Assembly: GCA_000752995.2 (NCBI GenBank)
Contig: LM994632.1
Span: 164,540-228,539 of the forward strand
Source: Haemophilus massiliensis
Lineage (GTDB): Bacteria > Pseudomonadota > Gammaproteobacteria > Enterobacterales > Pasteurellaceae
Length of the DNA: 64,000 bases
Reading direction: 5' to 3'
Part shown: positions 27,306 through 35,959 of the stretch, in pieces
Layout: every line of letters starts with the position of its first letter
How positions within the stretch are numbered: position 1 is the first letter of the stretch
Notes under the pieces: model-generated
What the model saw: the letters and a program-made list of their open reading frames with translations, nothing else
Told to the model about the DNA's origin: nothing
Database searches by the model: none
Position numbers and translations under genes: made by a program

Positions 27306-28838
27306 ATGTCATTAGCTATTGTCTATAGTCGCGCGTCTATGGGCGTACAGGCACCATTGGTTACTATTGAAGTGCATTTGAGTAACGGTAAACCGGGCTT
27401 CACGTTGGTGGGATTGCCGGAAAAAACCGTTAAAGAAGCCCAAGATCGGGTACGCAGTGCGCTACTGAACGCAAATTTCAAATATCCGCCGAAGCGCATC
27501 ACCGTTAATCTTGCACCTGCTGATTTGCCGAAAGAAGGCGGGCGCTTTGACTTACCGATTGCAGTGGGTATTCTGGCGGCATCCGGGCAGATTGCCGCAA
27601 AAAATTTACAGCGTTTCGAATTATTGGGCGAGCTGGCGTTGACCGGCAGTTTGCGCGGTGTGCATGGTGTGATTCCGGCGATATTGGCGGCGAAAAAGGC
27701 GGAGCGCAGTCTGATTATTGCCCGCCATAATGCGAACGAAGCGGCGCTGGTGTCTAATCAGGATTCTTACTTTGCGGATTCGTTGTTGGACGTCGCACAA
27801 TTTCTCAGCGATCAAGCACCGCTGCCGTTGGCGACCGCCGCCAATATGCCAGAAACAGCGGGTCGGTCGGAGGAAAACAGGAAAGATTTAACCGACATTA
27901 TCGGTCAGCAGCATGCGAAGCGAGCGTTGATTATCGCCGCTGCCGGTCAGCATAATCTGTTATTTTTGGGGCCGCCGGGAACGGGAAAAACCATGTTGGC
28001 AAGCCGATTAACCGCATTGTTGCCGGAAATGTCCGAGCAGGAAGCGATTGAAACCGCGTCGGTGACCAGTCTGGTACAAAATGAACTGAATTTTCACAAC
28101 TGGAAGCAGCGTCCGTTCCGTGCACCGCATCACAGTGCCTCATTGCCGGCATTGGTGGGCGGCGGCACATTGCCCAAACCCGGTGAAATATCACTGGCGC
28201 ATAACGGTGTACTGTTTTTAGATGAGCTGCCGGAATTCGAGCGTAAGGTGCTGGACGCATTGCGTCAGCCGTTGGAAAGCGGCGAGATTATTATTTCCCG
28301 AGCTAATGCGAAAATTCGTTTTCCGGCGCGCTTTCAGCTGATTGCTGCAATGAATCCCAGTCCGACCGGGCATTACACTGGACAGCATAACCGTACTTCG
28401 CCGCAGCAAGTGATGCGTTACCTGAACCGATTATCAGGGCCTTTTTTGGATCGTTTTGATTTGTCTATTGAGGTTCCGCTATTGCCGCAGGGCGCGTTGC
28501 AACAGCTTGGTGAACGGGGGGAAAGCAGTGAAAAAGTGCGGTCGAAAATTTTACGGATTCGGGAGATACAATTTGCTCGGGCGGGGAAAATCAATGCGCA
28601 TCTTAACGGCAGGGAAATTGAACGGGATTGCCGCCTTTGCCGCAATGATGCCGTATTTCTGGAAAATGCGCTGACGAAGCTGGGGCTGTCTGTCCGCGCT
28701 TATCACCGTATTTTGAAAGTCGCGCGCACAATCGCGGATCTCAATCAGGAATCGCAAATTGCCCGCTCACATCTGGCGGAAGCGTTAGGATACCGCGCAA
28801 TGGACCGGCTGTTACAGAAGCTGTCGAATAATCTGTAA
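27306..28838 (+). CDS. comM: Competence protein ComM (YifB, Mg-chelatase-like AAA+ ATPase)
   Basis: ComM is a hexameric helicase that promotes branch migration during natural transformation. The 510-residue protein has the N-terminal ChlI domain (LSNGKPGFTLVGLPEKTVKE, SGRFDLPIAVGILAASGQ-type segment), Walker A GPPGTGKTMLASR (about residues 221-233), Walker B VLFLDELPEF (about 301-310), and the C-terminal Mg-chelatase domain with YHRILKVARTIADL. It has a CRP-S site upstream, which fits its role in competence. It stands apart from engB by about 100 bases and has its own promoter. Confidence 0.95.
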   Translation: MSLAIVYSRASMGVQAPLVTIEVHLSNGKPGFTLVGLPEKTVKEAQDRVRSALLNANFKYPPKRITVNLAPADLPKEGGRFDLPIAVGILAASGQIAAKNLQRFELLGELALTGSLRGVHGVIPAILAAKKAERSLIIARHNANEAALVSNQDSYFADSLLDVAQFLSDQAPLPLATAANMPETAGRSEENRKDLTDIIGQQHAKRALIIAAAGQHNLLFLGPPGTGKTMLASRLTALLPEMSEQEAIETASVTSLVQNELNFHNWKQRPFRAPHHSASLPALVGGGTLPKPGEISLAHNGVLFLDELPEFERKVLDALRQPLESGEIIISRANAKIRFPARFQLIAAMNPSPTGHYTGQHNRTSPQQVMRYLNRLSGPFLDRFDLSIEVPLLPQGALQQLGERGESSEKVRSKILRIREIQFARAGKINAHLNGREIERDCRLCRNDAVFLENALTKLGLSVRAYHRILKVARTIADLNQESQIARSHLAEALGYRAMDRLLQKLSNNL

Positions 28839-28873
28839 GGCGGCTAGCTTAAACCGGTCGGCAGGACCGAATT

Positions 28874-29722
28874 TTATCTCGGTATACCGCGCAGCAGCGG
28901 AATAGCTGTAAACGGCGGAGCGGAAGTGGGCGCTGGCTGGGAATTAAACAGCATAATAAACGGTTTCGGCGGAACAACTTTTTCATGCCGCCACAGGCTG
29001 CCGATGCCCACTAACTGAATATCGGTCGGTAAATGGCGGATGCCGGCCTGTAATACGGCAACGGTATTTTTACGCGGATGACCGATAGCAATGGCGCTGC
29101 CGTGCTTGCGGGCATAGTGCAGCGCGTTATTGAATTGGCGCTGAACGTCGGCGAAATCATCACTGTCATCGAGGAAAATATGCCGATCCAGCGATGTCAC
29201 ACCCTGCTGTGCGGCGATTTTGCCGGCTACCGAGCGTCCGATTGTGCGGCTGTCGAGAAAAAACAGATGTTGTGAGTGCAGTGCGCTCATTAGTTTGGTC
29301 ATTAAATCCGTATCTGCGGTAGCTGCGCTGCCCATATGATTATTCATGCCGATAGCGTGGGAAACAATGTTTTTGGCATTTTGTACCCGCCGGCTGACTT
29401 CATCTTGACTCATGCCCAGCATTAGCCCGCCGGGTTCGATTTTCTGGTTGTTCAACGGCTGCATCGGCATATGGATCAGAATATCGCGCCCTTGCTGCTG
29501 CGCCTGCTGATTGCGTTGCTTAGCATAGGGCGCGGAAGGAATAATCGCCACCGAGACTTCTTTCGGCAGTGCGTAAATGGCGGCATCTTCCTTTGGGCGA
29601 TAACCGATATCATCAATTACAATAGCAAGTCGTCCGTTATTTGCGCCTGTCGTCAGAGAACAGAAAAAGGCAGCGAAAATCATTAAAATTTTGACCGCAC
29701 TTTGTATGGTTTTTTTTATCAT
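28874..29722 (-). CDS. yibQ: Divergent polysaccharide deacetylase family protein (YibQ)
   Basis: The 282-residue protein has an N-terminal signal peptide (residues 1-26, cut near GANNGRL) and the divergent polysaccharide deacetylase fold: LAIVIDDIGYRPKED, ILIHMPMQPLNNQK, NHMGSAATAD and FLDSRTIG. It is predicted to be periplasmic; its substrate is unknown. The start codon overlaps the envC stop by 4 bases (ATGA), so the two are translationally coupled. The envC-yibQ pair is conserved in enteric bacteria and Haemophilus. Confidence 0.9.
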   Translation of the reverse strand: MIKKTIQSAVKILMIFAAFFCSLTTGANNGRLAIVIDDIGYRPKEDAAIYALPKEVSVAIIPSAPYAKQRNQQAQQQGRDILIHMPMQPLNNQKIEPGGLMLGMSQDEVSRRVQNAKNIVSHAIGMNNHMGSAATADTDLMTKLMSALHSQHLFFLDSRTIGRSVAGKIAAQQGVTSLDRHIFLDDSDDFADVQRQFNNALHYARKHGSAIAIGHPRKNTVAVLQAGIRHLPTDIQLVGIGSLWRHEKVVPPKPFIMLFNSQPAPTSAPPFTAIPLLRGIPR

Positions 29723-30948
29723 CTCAACCAGCCCGTAGGATTGACCGCCACACCTTTGCGGCGGATCTCGAAATAAAGCCCGGCACGCGACTGACCGCCG
29801 GACGAGCCGACTTCCGCAATTTTCTGCCCGGCTCTGACCAACTGCCCTTCTTTTACCGACACCGCCTGATTATAACCGTACAGGCTGAGATCATTTTCTC
29901 CGTGTTTGACGATCACCATCAACCCGTATCCCTGTAGCCAGCTGGATAAAATTACTCGCCCGTCGGCAATGGCTTTAACCGGTGTGCCGCTACCGGCGCC
30001 GATGACGATACCTTTCCATTTCAGCTCGCCCATTTGGCTGGAGCCGAAACTGTTGAGAATTTTACCCGATACCGGATAAGCATACTGTTTTCTCGGTTGC
30101 CCCAATCCGCCGGAGCCGGACAGCAGCTGTTTTTCCTGTGCGGTTGGGGTATAAGGTTTCTGATTTTTCCGTTCTTCTTGCTGTTGTTTTTGTGCCAGCG
30201 CTTCACGTTCGCGTTTCTCTTGCTCGCGTGCCGCCTGTTCTGCCCGCTGAATTTGCTGGCGTAAAGCATTTTCATTGGCTTTCAGCGTCTCCAGTTTATT
30301 TTGATCGCGCGCCAGACTGCGATTTAGCTGACTTAGCGTAGATTGGCGTTCGCGTTGAACTTTCTGCAAATCCTGCTGTTGTTTTTTCTGGCTGGCTAAC
30401 TGATTCTGATGGGCTTTTTGCTGTTCCTGCACTGTGAGTTTGTCCTGCATCAGCTGTAATTGTGTGGCTTTCAGATCTTCAATCAGCACCAGTCGCGCTT
30501 GGTTCATGTGGTCATAATAGGCTTTCATGCGTTCGGCTTTTGGCGCATCTTCGGAAAACAGTTTTTCCAGCATGGAGGGATTGATGCCCGAACGATACAT
30601 CGCATCCAATTGTTTTGCCAATTTATTTTTCTGCGCCGCTTCTTGTTTTTCCAGCTGTTTGATTTGTTTATCGGTATCGGCGATCGTCTTACGGATTTCT
30701 TTCAGATCCGATTCGGTTTGGCGCAGTTGACCGAGCACGCCGTTAATTCGGGTTTCCTGATTTTTCAAGGTGGATTGCAGTTTATTCTGTTCCCGCTTTT
30801 GTTCGGCGATTTTTTGTTCCTGTTGTTTGATTTGCTGCTGGATTTTAGACAAGTCATTACCGTGCACCGAAAAAGACAGTGCCATTCCGACTCCAAAAAG
30901 TGCGGTGAATTTTTTAATTGCTTTGATTGTTCTGACTGACGACGGCAT
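29719..30948 (-). CDS. envC: Murein hydrolase activator EnvC
   Basis: EnvC activates the cell-division amidases at the septum. The 409-residue protein has a signal peptide, a long coiled coil rich in Gln, Lys and Glu (about residues 30-265) and a C-terminal LytM/M23 domain. The M23 zinc ligands are lost: the H-x-x-x-D position reads WKGIVIG and the H-x-H position LYGYN, as expected for an activator rather than an enzyme. The start at 30948 has the Shine-Dalgarno CAGGA; an upstream in-frame ATG at 30969 is less likely. It overlaps yibQ and is divergent from gpmA. Confidence 0.94.
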   Translation of the reverse strand: MPSSVRTIKAIKKFTALFGVGMALSFSVHGNDLSKIQQQIKQQEQKIAEQKREQNKLQSTLKNQETRINGVLGQLRQTESDLKEIRKTIADTDKQIKQLEKQEAAQKNKLAKQLDAMYRSGINPSMLEKLFSEDAPKAERMKAYYDHMNQARLVLIEDLKATQLQLMQDKLTVQEQQKAHQNQLASQKKQQQDLQKVQRERQSTLSQLNRSLARDQNKLETLKANENALRQQIQRAEQAAREQEKREREALAQKQQQEERKNQKPYTPTAQEKQLLSGSGGLGQPRKQYAYPVSGKILNSFGSSQMGELKWKGIVIGAGSGTPVKAIADGRVILSSWLQGYGLMVIVKHGENDLSLYGYNQAVSVKEGQLVRAGQKIAEVGSSGGQSRAGLYFEIRRKGVAVNPTGWLR

Positions 30949-31138
30949 ACTAAAATCCTGAATTTCCAACCGAGGGATAAATATATCATCATTTGCCTTC
31001 AGGCTCTAAATGTTACTGTGTAAAATTCCTGTAAATTCTTGCGGAAGATCAGGAAAGCACCGCTTTTCGCTTTTAAAAGCAGGAAAATTTTGCTATAAAG
31101 TGCCCAGTATTTTTTATTCGACACGAGGAGATTTTTTT

Positions 31139-31822
31139 ATGGAATTAGTATTTATTCGCCATGGTTTCAGTGAGTGGAATGCTAAAAACTTATTTACCGG
31201 CTGGCGTGATGTAAATCTGACCGAACGCGGCGTGGAAGAAGCGAAAGCGGCAGGTAAAAAATTATTGGATGCCGGCTATGAATTTGATATTGCATTCACT
31301 TCTGTGTTAACCCGTGCGATCAAAACCTGTAACATCGTGTTGGAAGAATCCCATCAGTTATGGATTCCGCAGGTGAAAAGCTGGCGCTTGAATGAACGTC
31401 ATTACGGCGAATTGCAGGGATTAGACAAAAAAGCCACTGCGGAAAAATACGGTGACGAACAGGTGCATATTTGGCGCCGTTCTTATGACACGTTGCCACC
31501 GTTGTTAGATCCGAAAGATCCGAATTCCGCCCATAACGACCGTCGTTATGCACATTTGCCGGCCGATGTGATTCCGGACGGTGAAAATCTGAAAGTGACG
31601 TTAGAGCGCGTACTGCCGTTCTGGGAAGATCAGATCGCACCGGCGCTGTTGTCCGGCAAACGTGTACTGGTTACCGCGCACGGCAACTCATTGCGCGCGC
31701 TAGCAAAACACATTATCGGTATTTCCGATGCGGACATTATGGATTTTGAAATTCCGACCGGCCAGCCGTTAGTGTTGAAACTGGATGATAAATTAAACTT
31801 TGTGGATAAATTCTATCTGTAA
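31139..31822 (+). CDS. gpmA: 2,3-bisphosphoglycerate-dependent phosphoglycerate mutase
   Basis: GpmA interconverts 3- and 2-phosphoglycerate in glycolysis. The 227-residue product shows the phosphohistidine motif [10 protein letters not shown] (His near residue 8), [14 protein letters not shown] (about 84-97) and [11 protein letters not shown] (about 179-189). The frame is open upstream to 31010, but 31139 has a strong Shine-Dalgarno (CGAGGAG) and the family start MELVFIRHG. It is followed by a strong terminator and is a single-gene unit. Confidence 0.96.
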   Translation: MELVFIRHGFSEWNAKNLFTGWRDVNLTERGVEEAKAAGKKLLDAGYEFDIAFTSVLTRAIKTCNIVLEESHQLWIPQVKSWRLNERHYGELQGLDKKATAEKYGDEQVHIWRRSYDTLPPLLDPKDPNSAHNDRRYAHLPADVIPDGENLKVTLERVLPFWEDQIAPALLSGKRVLVTAHGNSLRALAKHIIGISDADIMDFEIPTGQPLVLKLDDKLNFVDKFYL

Positions 31823-31839
31823 GTGATGATGTGATAAAG

Positions 31840-31869
31840 ATTCCCCGTATGAATGCGGGGAATTTTTTT
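31840..31869 (+). terminator. Rho-independent terminator after gpmA
   Basis: Perfect arms ATTCCCCG (31840-31847) and CGGGGAAT (31856-31863) with an 8-base loop run into seven T. Confidence 0.92.
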
Positions 31870-31920
31870 GCAATAAACAAAAGTATAGTGGATAAAAGTG
31901 CGGTGCAAATTTGGTGAGTT

Positions 31921-32343
31921 TTATGCCTGATTGCAGCTTTCAAACCAGCTTTCCAGAATCAGACAGGCGGAAATGCCGTCCACTTTGCCTTTTTTCAGAG
32001 CACGGTAGCCGCCGCGGGTAAAGATTTCATTCCTTGCTTCAGTGGTGGTCAGACGTTCGTCTTGTAATTCTACACGAATACCGAAACGACCGTGCAGGCG
32101 ATTGGCAAATTTTCTGGCGCGCGCTGTCAGCGGTTGTTCCGTGCCGTCCATGTTTAGCGGTAAACCCACAACGATAATATCCGGCTGCCATTCGTGCAGA
32201 CATTTTTCGATTTTCGTCCAGTCGGGAATGCCGTCCTGCGCTTTAAATGCCGGTAGCGCTTGCGCCGTTGCCGTGATGCTTTGTCCGACGGCGCAGCCGA
32301 TGCTGCGGGTACCGAAATCAAAAGCGAGTGCGGTGAGCGTCAT
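31921..32343 (-). CDS. ruvX: RuvX/YqgF family Holliday junction resolvase-like protein
   Basis: The 140-residue protein has the RNase H-like fold of YqgF, also linked to 16S rRNA 5'-end maturation. Visible are [15 protein letters not shown] with the catalytic Asp, [15 protein letters not shown], and [13 protein letters not shown] with the second acidic site. The start at 32343 overlaps the yqgE stop (TAATG), so the two are coupled. It is last in the rsmE-yqgE-ruvX run. Confidence 0.93.
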   Translation of the reverse strand: MTLTALAFDFGTRSIGCAVGQSITATAQALPAFKAQDGIPDWTKIEKCLHEWQPDIIVVGLPLNMDGTEQPLTARARKFANRLHGRFGIRVELQDERLTTTEARNEIFTRGGYRALKKGKVDGISACLILESWFESCNQA

Positions 32344-32900
32344 TAACAATGCCCCGCCTGATAAGCAAAGTTGTGATTATGGATGCCCAGCAGCAGATTG
32401 GCTTCCAGCCAGCGTTCTTCGCAAGGTACATCAAATAAAATCCGTTCGTTGGCAGGGGCGATCAGCCAGTCGTTGTTGGCGATCTCCTGTTCCAGCTGCT
32501 CCGGCGACCAGCTGGCGCAACCAAGGGCGACCAAATATTTGTGCGGTGCCAACGGTGTGCCGAAGCTGTCGATGACATCCGCCGAGGTGGTCAGATATAG
32601 GTTATCGGTAACTTTATAGCTGTGCTGAAACGGTCGTGGCGCGCTAGTATGCAAAATAAATCCGCGTTCAAGATTCGTCGGGCCGCCCGCCAGCACCAGT
32701 TCGTTAGGATAACGACGGTTATCCGCCATCATAAAATTCATTTTCGCACACAGTTCAGCAATACTTAAATCCGTCGGTCGGGTCAGCACCAGCCCCATGG
32801 CGCCCTGTTCGTTATGCTCGCAGATATACACCACGGAACGATTGAAGTATTCATCCTCCAGATGCGGCATAGCGATAAGAAAGTGATTCTGTAGTTCCAT
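32343..32900 (-). CDS. yqgE: YqgE family protein (UPF0301/AlgH)
   Basis: The 185-residue protein matches the YqgE/AlgH family: [27 protein letters not shown] at the start (in segments), [10 protein letters not shown], the GGP block [17 protein letters not shown], and [15 protein letters not shown]. The function is not established. It lies between rsmE (20 bases) and ruvX (overlap). In E. coli gshB sits between rsmE and yqgE; it is absent here. Confidence 0.93.
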   Translation of the reverse strand: MELQNHFLIAMPHLEDEYFNRSVVYICEHNEQGAMGLVLTRPTDLSIAELCAKMNFMMADNRRYPNELVLAGGPTNLERGFILHTSAPRPFQHSYKVTDNLYLTTSADVIDSFGTPLAPHKYLVALGCASWSPEQLEQEIANNDWLIAPANERILFDVPCEERWLEANLLLGIHNHNFAYQAGHC

Positions 32901-32920
32901 ATCTCTTATATCTCAATAAA

Positions 32921-33655
32921 TTAAGCCAAATCACCGAAGCAAACCTGTAAGGCGGTAAGCGCCGTTAACGCCGCGGTTTCGGTGCGTAATATGCGTTTGC
33001 CCAACAGTACTTCGGTAAATCCCTGTTGTTCGGTTTGCGCGATCTCCTGTGCCGATAAGCCGCCTTCCGAGCCAATCAGCAGACGCACGCCCGCCGGCGG
33101 AATGTTCGGCAGGCTGCGGATCGTATATTGTGCCCGCGGATGTAGGTTGAGTTTCAGACTGCCGTCTTGTTCCGCGCACCAGTCCTGCAATTTCATCATC
33201 GGGCGAATCTGCGGAATCATATTACGCCCGCATTGTTCACAGGCGGCGATAGCAATTTTCTGCCATTGACGGATTTTTTTCTCCAAGCGTGCATCGTCCA
33301 GCTTCACGCCACAGCGTTCCGACCATAAGGGCGTAATGATATTGACCCCGAGTTCGACGGATTTCTGGATAGTAAACTCCATTTTCTCCCCGCGTGAAAT
33401 AACCTGTCCTAGGTGAATATGCAGATTGCTTTCGCGATCATCAAGGCATCGTTGGCTGATTTCTGCTTCGACGGTTTTTTTATCCGCACGGATAATCGTT
33501 GCCTTATAAATATGGTTGCTGCCGTCGAATAATTCAAGCTGCTCGCCCGCTTGCATGCGCAGCACGCGCCCCACATGATTAGCGGCATCTTCGCTGAGCC
33601 GACAGTGCGTTACCTCGATCAGCGGTTCGGGATGATAAATTCTGGGTATTCTCAT
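32921..33655 (-). CDS. rsmE: 16S rRNA (uracil(1498)-N(3))-methyltransferase RsmE
   Basis: RsmE methylates U1498 of 16S rRNA in the decoding centre. The 244-residue SPOUT enzyme has an N-terminal PUA-like domain ([29 protein letters not shown]) and the knot motifs [14 protein letters not shown] (about residues 191-204) and [19 protein letters not shown] (about 217-235). It heads the rsmE-yqgE-ruvX run on the minus strand. Confidence 0.94.
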   Translation of the reverse strand: MRIPRIYHPEPLIEVTHCRLSEDAANHVGRVLRMQAGEQLELFDGSNHIYKATIIRADKKTVEAEISQRCLDDRESNLHIHLGQVISRGEKMEFTIQKSVELGVNIITPLWSERCGVKLDDARLEKKIRQWQKIAIAACEQCGRNMIPQIRPMMKLQDWCAEQDGSLKLNLHPRAQYTIRSLPNIPPAGVRLLIGSEGGLSAQEIAQTEQQGFTEVLLGKRILRTETAALTALTALQVCFGDLA

Positions 33656-33696
33656 GATTGTTCGGGATTAAAAATTTGCCTTATCATAACAGAAAT

Positions 33697-33721
33697 AAAA
33701 AAACGGTGAAAAAATTCACCG
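33697..33721 (-). terminator. Terminator after the yeeE-yeeD pair
   Basis: On the minus strand the arms CGGTGAA and TTCACCG (33704-33710 and 33715-33721) with a 4-base loop are followed by a seven-T run. An uptake sequence overlaps it. Confidence 0.8.
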
Positions 33722-33751
33722 CACTTTATTAAATATTCTGTGTGACCGCCG

Positions 33752-33973
33752 TTATTTTACAACGGTAATTGTCCATTTGGCATCATCGATCTGTTCAAAA
33801 TCCGTGACTGCATAGCCTTCTTCCGCCGCCCAGTTCGGAATGGCTTCCGTCGCTTGAGTGCAGTCAAATTCAATTTGCAAACCGTCGCCTTTAGCTAATT
33901 TTGCCATGGCGGCCTTCGCCTCGACTAACGGAAACGGGCAAACCAATCCCGTAGTCTCTAGTTTTATGATCAT
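33752..33973 (-). CDS. TusA/YeeD-type sulfur carrier protein
   Basis: This 73-residue protein of the TusA/SirA fold has the catalytic Cys in the C-P-x-P motif (GLVCPFPLVEAKAAM, Cys at residue 12). Paired with a YeeE/YedE transporter 25 bases upstream, it most likely corresponds to YeeD (TsuB), which accepts sulfur from imported thiosulfate, rather than to the tRNA-thiolation TusA. The assignment rests on this pairing. Confidence 0.85.
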   Translation of the reverse strand: MIIKLETTGLVCPFPLVEAKAAMAKLAKGDGLQIEFDCTQATEAIPNWAAEEGYAVTDFEQIDDAKWTITVVK

Positions 33974-33998
33974 ATTGTACTCCTTATGGTGTGTTAAA

Positions 33999-35036
33999 TT
34001 ATACCTGCGCTAATTTGAGTTTCTGCGGGCGGATAATGGTGAAATAGGCGGCGACCCAAGTACCTGCGATCATTACCGGCAATGACAACCAGCCTTGCCA
34101 AGAGAAAAAGGCGGTTTCCACCAAGCCGTTACCAATAGAACAGCCGCCCGCCAGTGTGGCGCCGATACCCATTAGCATACCGCCGACTGCGCTGCGTAAC
34201 AACGTGGTAACGTCCGGTACGCGGAAACGAAATTCGTTACTGCCTTTTGCCGCAATGAACGAACCGACGAAAATGCCTAACACCAGATAAACGCCCCAGT
34301 TAATGAATTTGCTTTCACCGGTGATCAGATACTGCATAATGTTGGCGGATGGCCCGGTGATTCCCAGCCCGAATTCCCGCCCGGTCGCCACACTTAACGG
34401 CCAAGCTGCCAGTGCGATTAAGCCGACCAAGATTGCGCTGAAGAACGGATCCCAGCGTTTTTCAAATAAAAGGTGCGCCAGCCCGGTTTTTTTCGGTTTT
34501 AGCGCAGCCAGCTTAGCTCGCGGTTTGGTAAGATGGCGGAAAACGTAAAATAAGGTTACTGCGCTTAGCAGCGCCACTAACCACCATGGGGAAATGCCGA
34601 AAGAATCGTAAATTGTGCGGTGTTCAATCGTTATACCGCGCAATGCACCGTTAAATGATCCTAACGGCCCGCTGCGCATCATGGCGCTGAGCAGCATATA
34701 AGTGAATAAGGCCACCCAACTGCCGATCAATCCCTCGCCTGCGCGATACCATGTGCCGGTGGCGCATCCGCCCGCCAGCACAATACCGATGCCGAATACG
34801 AAAGCACCCAGCAATACCGCGAAAAACGCCAGATTCTCCGCCGGTTCAACGCTGAGCAGACCGCTTTGTTTTAAGGCGAAAAACCCCGCTGATTGAATGC
34901 TGACAGCAATCAGCAAAGCGATAAACATTTTATTGCTTTTGGTTACATATAAATCGCGGAATGCGCCGGTAATGCAAAAACGTCCGCGCTGCATCACAAA
35001 ACCCAGCAGCATGCCGCATAAAAGTCCGCTGAACAT
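33999..35036 (-). CDS. YeeE/YedE family (TsuA-type) thiosulfate transporter
   Basis: The 345-residue inner-membrane protein is hydrophobic throughout. It has the conserved cysteine motifs of the family: GRFCITGAFRD near residue 21, AGGCATGTWYRAGEG near 88-102, and AGGCSIGNGLVETAFF near 296-311, which in characterised TsuA proteins pass thiosulfate through the pore. The start at 35036 has the Shine-Dalgarno CAGGAG; an in-frame ATG at 35054 precedes it. With the downstream carrier gene this gives a two-gene thiosulfate uptake unit. A complex inverted repeat lies about 40 bases upstream. Confidence 0.9.
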   Translation of the reverse strand: MFSGLLCGMLLGFVMQRGRFCITGAFRDLYVTKSNKMFIALLIAVSIQSAGFFALKQSGLLSVEPAENLAFFAVLLGAFVFGIGIVLAGGCATGTWYRAGEGLIGSWVALFTYMLLSAMMRSGPLGSFNGALRGITIEHRTIYDSFGISPWWLVALLSAVTLFYVFRHLTKPRAKLAALKPKKTGLAHLLFEKRWDPFFSAILVGLIALAAWPLSVATGREFGLGITGPSANIMQYLITGESKFINWGVYLVLGIFVGSFIAAKGSNEFRFRVPDVTTLLRSAVGGMLMGIGATLAGGCSIGNGLVETAFFSWQGWLSLPVMIAGTWVAAYFTIIRPQKLKLAQV

Positions 35037-35077
35037 AATAAAAACTCCTGTCATGACACAAATAATAAAAGTGCGTT

Positions 35078-35112
35078 ATTATTGGCAAAGCGCTTTGCAC
35101 GGCGCCAATAAT
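35078..35112 (-). promoter_or_regulatory. Nested inverted repeat upstream of yeeE
   Basis: Perfect 9-base arms ATTATTGGC (35078-35086) and GCCAATAAT (35104-35112) enclose a 14-base perfect palindrome GCAAAGCGCTTTGC (35085-35098). It lies 42 bases before the transporter start. It could be a repressor operator or a leader hairpin. Confidence 0.45.
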
Positions 35113-35245
35113 TTTTGCTTCGTAGTTATAATAATTTGTTATTAAACGAATGAGAAAATCGCACAAATAAAGCTGAAAAGTGCGGTGAAAAATCTGATAA
35201 AATAGATGTCGTTTGAAGTGATATCTTAAAGGTAAGGGTTGAGTT

Positions 35246-35956
35246 ATCGAAAACTGGCAACGGGGCTTCGTGCTGCATCGCCGCGTTTACGGCGAGACAA
35301 GTTTATTGGTGGATGTGTTTACCGAGGAAACGGGACGTCTGACTCTGCTGGCAAAAGGGGCGCGGGCAAAACGTTCGTCGTTGAAAGGGATTCTACAACC
35401 CTTTACCCCGTTGCTGTTGCGCTGGAGTGGGCGCGGTGAGCTGAAAACCTTAACCAAAGCGGAACCTGCCGCCATTAGTTTGCCGCTACGAACCGAGGCG
35501 CTTTACAGCGGATTTTATGTTAATGAGCTGATTATGCGTCTGCTGGCAGCGGAAACCCCCTATCCGCAATTATTTCAGGATTATCTGCACTGCCTGACCG
35601 CACTTGCCGCCGCGCCCGATCAGCTTGAAAGCGGTTTACGTCGCTTTGAATTTCGTTTGTTGCACACTATGGGATACGGCGTGGATTTCTGTCATTGTGC
35701 GGGTTCCGGTGAGCCGGTGGATGCGGATATGACCTATCGTTATCGGGCGGAAAAAGGCTTTATCGCTTCATTGATCAAAGACAATCTCACTTTTTACGGG
35801 CGGGAGTTGCTTGCTTTTGCACGACAGGAATTTACCGATCCCGCCGTACTACAGGCGGCGAAGCGTTTTATCCGAATTGCGCTGAAACCCTATTTGGGCG
35901 CAAAACCGCTGAAAAGCCGCGAACTGTTTACTCAATCTGTTTTATATCGAAGATAA
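35246..35956 (+). CDS. recO: DNA repair protein RecO (non-canonical start)
   Basis: RecO loads RecA at single-stranded DNA in the RecFOR pathway. The frame encodes the conserved N-terminus [10 protein letters not shown] (from 35255), the OB-fold segment [27 protein letters not shown] and the C-terminal helical domain to [13 protein letters not shown]. There is no ATG, GTG or TTG before 35270 in this frame; a TGA lies at 35240-35242. The GTG at 35270 would cut off the W-Q-R motif. ATC at 35246, about 8 bases after AAGGG, is a possible non-standard start giving 236 residues. rlmD follows after 3 bases. Confidence 0.85.
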   Translation: MENWQRGFVLHRRVYGETSLLVDVFTEETGRLTLLAKGARAKRSSLKGILQPFTPLLLRWSGRGELKTLTKAEPAAISLPLRTEALYSGFYVNELIMRLLAAETPYPQLFQDYLHCLTALAAAPDQLESGLRRFEFRLLHTMGYGVDFCHCAGSGEPVDADMTYRYRAEKGFIASLIKDNLTFYGRELLAFARQEFTDPAVLQAAKRFIRIALKPYLGAKPLKSRELFTQSVLYRR

Positions 35957-35959
35957 ATC

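Noticed and set aside
30460..30939. Plus-strand frame of 159 codons opposite envC, rich in Phe and Leu
   Set aside because: It is the mirror of the Gln/Lys-rich coiled coil of EnvC. Such repeats on one strand give hydrophobic frames on the other.
35239..35439. Frame starting at TTG 35239 as the true start of the recO region
   Set aside because: It is in another frame from the conserved RecO sequence and yields no recognisable protein. It would matter only if a base is missing here.
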